In this document: piece after piece, positions 57,663 to 64,000 of the stretch
Layout of the letters: each line of letters begins with the position of its first letter
Position numbering within the stretch: the first letter of the stretch is position 1
Assembly: GCA_033439765.1 (NCBI GenBank)
Contig: JAULSN010000001.1
Location: forward strand, 5,208,001 to 5,272,000
Length of the DNA: 64,000 bases
Reading direction: 5' to 3'
From: Lasiosphaeria ovina
Lineage: Eukaryota > Ascomycota > Sordariomycetes > Sordariales > Lasiosphaeriaceae
The notes under the pieces: model-generated
What the model was told of the DNA's origin: nothing
Databases searched by the model: none
The model's input: only the letters and a program-made list of their open reading frames with translations
Position numbers and translations under genes: made by a program

Positions 57663-59368
57663 CGCAGGCACAGCAAACGCATCGCTATCACATTAATCAT
57701 ATCGACACATCAGCGACATCTCCCGGGCATTGGGTGTTATGGTAAACAGGAGGCAATCAAACCGGACAGAGGCCTGGTAGGACAGGACAGGATAAGACAT
57801 GGTAGGACAGGCAGGCGACAAACGGACAGACATGAGAGGCAGCCTAAGGCAATGGGGTTAAAGAATTCACACCGGCAGCTTTTTTTCCGTCTATTCTGTT
57901 CCCTTCCGGTTTCGTGTTTCATATATTTTCGGTGTACGTATATTGGAGTTCCATGGGGTTACCTGGTGTAGGGAATCTTGTCCCTCGGATAATCGGCCAG
58001 GGGGGGAAAGGAGGGTTCTACCTTTGATACCATTTCGTCAACAGCCATTTCTTGTACTTGTTTCCATCTTCCATCCTTTGTTTCTTGTAATTCATGCCAG
58101 GAGTCTCGGTAACGGGATGGATGCATCGGGGCGATGCTGTCAGGCTATATCTATAATCCCCTATTTTTCCTCCGGGGCACTGTAACTTCTCTTTGTTTAT
58201 GGATGACGATGCTGCCACTCTACTCTATACTCGTGCTCTGGTCTTGTGTCTGTTTTTTCTGGAATACTCGATATAAATATATACCCCTATCCCATCACCC
58301 TCTCTGGAGGTCGAGTGGGGGATAGCATGTTCTCTCTTTTCCCAAACTTTTGTTCCCCTTTGCCTGTTTTCTAGAAAAGGGCAATGTGCAAAAAATAAGA
58401 AAAAGTAAACAAATCCGCCTTGAATGCATGCCCATGCCTACACATACCTACGTATACACAGACTGTGACTGGACCTGGCCTCCGCAAAAAAAAGGGGTCG
58501 GGTTAAAATAACATACACACAACGCGGCAATAAGTTTAAGGTAGGTTAGGACTGCGGCAGCCATGGCGGCAGCGGTTAGTGGAGGGGGGGACCCCCTTTT
58601 CTAAATCTTGACCCAGGCTCATGTTTTTCGGTTTGGTCTTGCTTTGTTTTGCTTCTCTTACACGCTTTGCTATCTCGCGGCTACGTCTGGAGAAACAAGG
58701 CGGCCAATGAGTAACGCTTCTTTACGTTCTACACAGTACCGCTGCCACCACCACCTCTTCCGCTTCCCCCCCCGTTTTTTTCGTGAGTTTGGTGGCGGAA
58801 CGTTTTCTAGAAAAAGGGGCTGCAGTAGCAGGCAGATAGACGGACTAACTGACAGACAGACAGACTAGCGGGACGGACGTACGGTAGAGATCATGTAGGT
58901 TCGGGTGACGGGGCGAGACGAGACTCCACGTGTATGTGTGATGGCACTTGCCTATGTACGTAGTTCCGGTCTTGCTGTCAGTCAAGCAATATTGCAGATA
59001 AAGCAAGTGGCAGGATACCTGCACATACCCAGGCGAGTATAACCTCCCTTTTAGTCTCCTTTGGGTCATAGATATATCTCCACAGATCACAAGAGGAAAT
59101 CTAGTTATCGTTTCTCATGACGGTATGTTCGCGAGGCTTTCTTTCTCGAGCTCTTCTCACCCGCATGCTCACCTTGGCTAGCTACATGGCTAGTTGGCGG
59201 CTGAAAAAAATAAAAATAAAGCGTACAAAGACCTAGAGATAGCCGACGACCTAGCCGGCCGGGCCAAACGATCGAGCTACTGGCGTCCTAGCCGCTGCTA
59301 ACTGAAACATACAGCAGCTTGATTTACTCCCTCTCTGTCCCTCCCCAACTACGCGCGCGTGCGTGCGC

Positions 59369-59372
<4 letters not shown>

Positions 59373-59411
<39 letters not shown>
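59373..59411. repeat. (TG)n dinucleotide repeat
   Basis: About 39 bp of alternating T and G, preceded by a CGCGCGTGCGTGCGC stretch at 59352-59368. The combined alternating purine-pyrimidine tract could adopt left-handed DNA. Confidence 0.9.
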
Positions 59412-59413
<2 letters not shown>

Positions 59414-59620
59414 CTGCTCGCCCGGATGTCACCTCCTCTTGCTTGGCATACCTACCTAGTCTACGGAGGAGTTCCCGAACAACAAGAGCAAGAAACCACA
59501 AACGCTAGCATCAAACTCCCGTAGGTAGTCAACGACACATACGGAGTACTAAAAGTCAGCTACGGATGACGCTACGGCATTCCTTCCGACGCGCCAGTAA
59601 GCAGGCCAGGATCACCTACG

Positions 59621-59690
59621 GCATGGCATGGCAAGGCACGGCAAGGCACGGCAAGGCAAAGTCCTGCATGGCAAGGCAAGTGCAGGCGAA
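59621..59690. repeat. imperfect decamer repeat GCAAGGCACG
   Basis: Units at 59621, 59631, 59641 and 59651 (first and last degenerate), then a partial GCATGGCAAGGCAAG copy near 59666-59680. Confidence 0.75.
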
Positions 59691-62600
59691 CAAGGAAGAA
59701 AGAACGAAAAAGAAACCGGAATACAGAGAATCCTACCAACAAAAAAAACCAGGCGTAGTGGGTGGGTAGGTCCCTTAGGTAAGAGACAGTACGGCCGGGG
59801 GGTGGAAGGGGGGGAGCCGCACACGCGCACGCACGCACACACACGCCCCAGACATGAAGTCGGTCCAGAGAGATGCCGAGTATTATTCCTTGCTCATGCA
59901 ACGGGGGATATTCTTCCCCACGAACTTTCCCCTGGGGGCAGGGCAGGTTTACATGCGCGAGAGAATCTGACCAGACAATCCGCACCAAAGCTGCGCGTCC
60001 AAGGCGTGGGAGAAAGAGACGAAGGAGAGGAGCCCACATGGCTCAGATTCCAGCGGCTATTAGAGTGCCCAATGACGCGAACATGAAGCTGGAGCCCCCC
60101 CCCTCCCGTGGCATGGGAATGATGTATGCTTCTACCACAGGCTAGTCCGTACTGTACCCTACGTGCATACACTAGACGCTCGTCGGTCAGCAAAAGCAAA
60201 CACAAAACGACACCCGGCGGCATGAGGTATGTACGTAAGTAATGAACGGCTTGTTGACAAAACCACGATTCCGTAAAGTAAGACAGAATTCTGCGCGAGC
60301 CGGGATACGTTCTCGTAAGATTTGGAGTTCCAGGATCGACCCCCCGCCGCCGTGGCCGCCGCCGTCGTGCTGCGCACTGTTTTGCTTGCCCGGGATTGCA
60401 GTTACACAACGTCAGACGCTTGGTGGTTGCGTGTGTGATGAAAAGGGGGGCGACAAACCACCACACCAATTTTGGAGCCTTCTTTTCTGTCTTCTTTTGG
60501 CTTCATCTGCATATCGCATCTTCCTTTGGTACCAGGATGGGCTACCATGGCTACTGGGCTAGGGCTGGGGTCAGCGGCGCGTCTGGCGCAGCCATCGTCG
60601 ACTTGGTCCCGAGCAACAAAATAGACCACTCGGGTGAATACTGTACTTTTGTATTTGTACGTTTGGCATATGTGTTGAAATGTATGACTGGACTTATTCT
60701 CGTTGGCTCCCAAGATATCAGACCAACTTATTAACCTTTTCTGTTAATGTCTTCCACTTCCCTCTCTTTACTAGCGGCCCAGGCTCTTTTTCTTGCCGCC
60801 TCAGAAGCCTCACCGTCTCGCCAAGCTGTTTTTAGCCTCAAAGTCGATTGTGATACGACGGTTTAGATCCCGAAGTGAAGGCGGTGCGGCTGAAAGTCTA
60901 GTGCTGTTCGCCCTGTGGTCTAGACCAGTCTTATCTAGTTATTCCGAAGTGAGATAAGGGTATCCCAGGCCCAATGTCTCCTTGAGACGTGGCTTAATGA
61001 ACTCTCGGGGAACAGATTATGACATGAAATAATATTTTGAATCTTTGAAGACCAAAAGAGAGTGTGTGCAGGGGTGGCGGGAGAAGGGGGCGAGACACGA
61101 TCGGCGAAGAGTGCTCGGCCCACAAAATGAGGCGGCGGCCCAAAGACTTCGATGCCGCCAGCACCATGTAATTGGGGTGTGGAAGTGGGTGGGTTGCGAG
61201 GCCAGGGTGTAATGGGTCACCACGGACAGGGTGCACGCCAGCCGTGGCGCTCTCAACTGCAGACTGCAGCTCAGCCGTCCAAAGCAAGAGAATGTGGCAG
61301 GCTTCCATGGTCGACATCAGAAACCTGCATCGGGTGAGGAAGATACCGTGGTGAGATATTAAAGAGGTAATAACCCAGGCAGGGATAGGAATAGTTGAAA
61401 AGAAACGTGGATATAATACCTTGGCAAATACGAAATATTCCACGCGGAAACGTAACTCGTACACAAATGATTCCCGCTATCTCGATACCCTATCAACAAT
61501 CCCCTATTCTCGGGCTGCAATTCTCACTCAATCCCGAGTGTTCGAACATTGCCCAAGCAGAACAATGAGCCCCCCGTCAGTTCCATTTCTTCAGGCAGAG
61601 ACGCCGCGAAATATGAAGTTTGTCTTGTCTGGTTTTCGGCTGGCGGATCCGTTTTCGATACTTTCCTCCAACCTATGTTCTTCAGGGAGGAAAAGTTGCA
61701 GAAAATAGGGCTTTGATCCAATAGCGGTCGCAGGCCACAATAGCACCGTGTTATAATGGCCAAGGCATCATTGGACTATTGGCAGCGCATCATCGGCACG
61801 GGACTGATAAGGGGGGAGGTTCGGGGGATTAACTATCAGTACATAACGCCGGACCATTTCTTGGTGATACTCCGAGAAGCCAGCTTGTAGACCGATGAAT
61901 GAGATGCCCTCTGTCAAAACCACTGGAAATAGATCGTTTGATGTACTTGTCTGTGATCATAAGCAGCGCGGTCCCGTTGTTATAGACTCTCGGAACCCTC
62001 CTCAGAAGAGAAATATCGGTCGTAAAGTACGCAGCAGAAGCATCAAATAGTACCTCCAGATCAAGGCTTCACAACGCCGCCTAGGCGGCCGCTGGATTCG
62101 GCAACCAGTACGTTCGTTTCCTCAGGCCAGCCGTTACAGCCGCCTCCATTGGGAACAGTGTCCGTTGTGTGTCTCGTCAAAAGGATGCTGTAATAATTGT
62201 GGTTGGTGCGTTGAATCGTTGACGGCCCGTTGACGCTGTTTGGTTCCGTTTCTTCTATCCCCACCCCTCAGACCGGCTTGGCCAGCCTACCAGGGACTTT
62301 GGCAGGCTCCCGACGACGGGCTTTCTGGACTCCTCACCCTATCATACTCCAACCCCGGTCACCGATTGAGGCCACTGGCCGGGTCAGGCTCAAGAGGCTG
62401 TAGTCAACAGCCGGAATATTGGCCAGGGGAGAACTCCTAACGATGGGCACACCTCACTGGAGATGTCTGAGATATCTTGGATTTAGTGGTTATATTCCGA
62501 GCGCAAGTTATCGTTCGCATAGAATATGAAACCCCAAGAGTTTCTCGCTGGCTGCTGTGGTATCTAATGCCGGAGAAACATCCAGGCTGTGGAACTGTGG

Positions 62601-64000
62601 CGCACTCGATGATATTCAACCCGCGCCGGAGAGAGATCGCCTGTGTTTCCTGCCAGCAGAGTAGTGTCCCTCGAACACGGCACTTTGCAAGCATCTTCTC
62701 TTTCAGTCGAGTGGTACGAACGAGCCGGCCTGGGGTGACGGCATTTCCCTGAGCAGGGAAAGGGTAGTATCTCTCCCGGAGAAGAGATCCCGACAAAGAC
62801 GAGTGCTAGGTTACTGACTCCTGTTTCTGATAGAGCTGGAACCCGACATGGACGACACGGCCAGATGTCGTCCGGTAGTTGGCTGATATACGGGAGGTCG
62901 GTTGCCCTCGCGAGAAGTACATGCCGTTCGACTTGCCACGACGATGCCAAACAAATCATGGGTGGCCACAGAGGCTTTGCCCGGGAAGCGTGAATGGTTG
63001 CCACGACTCCAATCAGCGGAATCGAAAAGCATCATAGAAGACGGGTGTCTGGTTGCTTGGGTCAACCGAAGACTCTCGATTGTCGTGCTCTGGCCGTCGC
63101 CAAGAAATGGTTCCTTGCCAAGGCTGGATAGCATGTCGTCCAAATAAACTCGCCCTCGCCGACGCCAGGCGGAGAACCCACGAGGAGCTGCATACAACAT
63201 ATGGGACGCCAGGCAGGCGCATAAGTACGCAGGAGCCTGGAATAACATGGTAAAATATCCACTCGTGGCTTGGATGGGCGCCTGCATGCCTTACTGCACC
63301 ACGGGTATGGCTCCATCTCGCGCGAGTTTCCTGCAGCCGTAGGAGGATGGCGCTGTTCAGGGCCGACCGGGGGCGCTGCTAGAGGTTTGCTCTTGCGTCA
63401 TCTGACGTTGCCGATCGAGAAAGTCTTGCAATGCGAAGCAAGTGAGGCACGCGAGGCATGCGAGGTTATCGCGGATTGGCGAGAGTTTGGCCACGACCTG
63501 AAGTAATCAGCCAACATGCGCAGGGCTGCGCAGGGCAGTTGCCGCTTGAAATGTCACTAATGTATAAGGTTTTCGTGGGAACCGCTGGGAAGGAAGGCGC
63601 CATGTATCATCTGGTTGTTGCTTCCAACCTAAGGTACTGTTGGCACCCAGCATTGGATACTCGAGTCCCGATTCAGTGATACATACCTTCCTGCTGTCTG
63701 GAGCATACTTGGTATTTGGCGAGTGGCATCTCGATAACGGGCGGGAATCCACAAGAAAAGGGGCAGCAACTTTTTGGTACATTCCTTCCCAGCCATTTTC
63801 ATGGCCGAGAGTATGAAGATGACGCCCAGAGCCTCCCGGTTAGGTCATAATTTGCAGTCCCGGCGGACCTGAGGAGCTAGGCTGCAAACAACGGAACTAG
63901 CCAACATAGTGTCGTCGAAGGAGCAAAAGAGGCAAAGTGCTTAATGCTGGACAATCAGCTATCTCTGCGCCCAAGATAACAAGATAATTAAGGTAGCTGG

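Larger units (their letters stand above)
57121..64000. other. 6.9-kb region without a supportable gene, to the window end
   Basis: 3' flank of the zinc-finger gene followed by low-coding DNA. It has several simple repeats (57644, 59373, 59621) and one TACGGAGTA at 59540-59548. Open frames of up to 191 codons lack domains and regular splice extensions. No tRNA or rRNA signature was found. Confidence 0.5.

Noticed and set aside
62811..63287. 158-codon minus-strand frame near the window end
   Set aside because: Mixed composition, no motif, and open frames on the opposite strand of similar quality.
1..64000. tRNA, 5S rRNA, CRISPR arrays, transposon genes
   Set aside because: Scanning for B-box-like words, the 5S consensus, regular direct repeats with spacers and transposase or reverse-transcriptase motifs gave no convincing hit; B-box-like words at 18893 and 29224 lie inside coding exons.

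Overview
The window reads as nuclear DNA of a filamentous ascomycete, most likely a Sordariomycete and possibly of the order Sordariales. The evidence is short introns (mostly 53-160 nt) with GTAAGT/GTATGT/GTGAGT donors and CTAAC/CTGAC-like branch sites, GC-rich coding sequence, spaced single genes on both strands, and clear fungal orthologues (Chs5, Las17/WASP, Rad1/XPF, a Gin4/Nim1-type kinase, a Seb1-type zinc-finger factor, a CFEM-like secreted protein). The species cannot be fixed from sequence alone. All splice models were built by eye from frame, splice signals and family conservation.

Layout. 1-1200: 3' end of the SEN1 helicase (+). 3606-6342: a large, mostly disordered unknown protein whose frame breaks near 4.6 kb (+). 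7256-8273: short-chain dehydrogenase (+). 9973-8623: CHS5 exomer subunit (-). 12470-11706: unknown basic protein (-). 13069-13927: eIF1A, five exons (+). 17321-15126: Las17/WASP (-). 19694-18209: zinc-finger plus APH-fold protein (-). 21168-20906: 65-residue hydrophilic protein (-). 21822-24680: Rad1/XPF (+). 25561-25275: 73-residue hydrophobic protein with a possible lipidated N-terminus (-). 31089-27403: SMC5, five exons (-). 32838-36779: Gin4/Nim1-type kinase, five exons (+). 37703-39562: fumarase (+). 41251-43120: malate synthase with a peroxisomal AKL tail (+). 45379 to about 44750: CFEM-like secreted protein (-). 55560-57120: Seb1/Msn2-like C2H2 transcription factor (+). I found no supportable gene in 45.4-55.5 kb or in 57.1-64 kb.

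The genes are mostly housekeeping and do not form a pathway cluster. Links visible in the order are two neighbouring malate-producing enzymes (fumarase, malate synthase), two genome-maintenance genes (Rad1/XPF, SMC5) separated by one tiny gene, and three polarity or cell-wall factors (Chs5, Las17, Gin4-like kinase) spread over 28 kb. I saw no mobile element, CRISPR array, tRNA or rRNA. The best items for a second look are the kinase whose DFG motif reads DFR, the frame break in the 3.6-6.3 kb gene, a diverged threefold direct repeat at 10.6-10.9 kb, the CFEM-like gene lacking its eighth cysteine where a hexanucleotide repeat begins, and the nearly 17 kb without other genes around the transcription factor.
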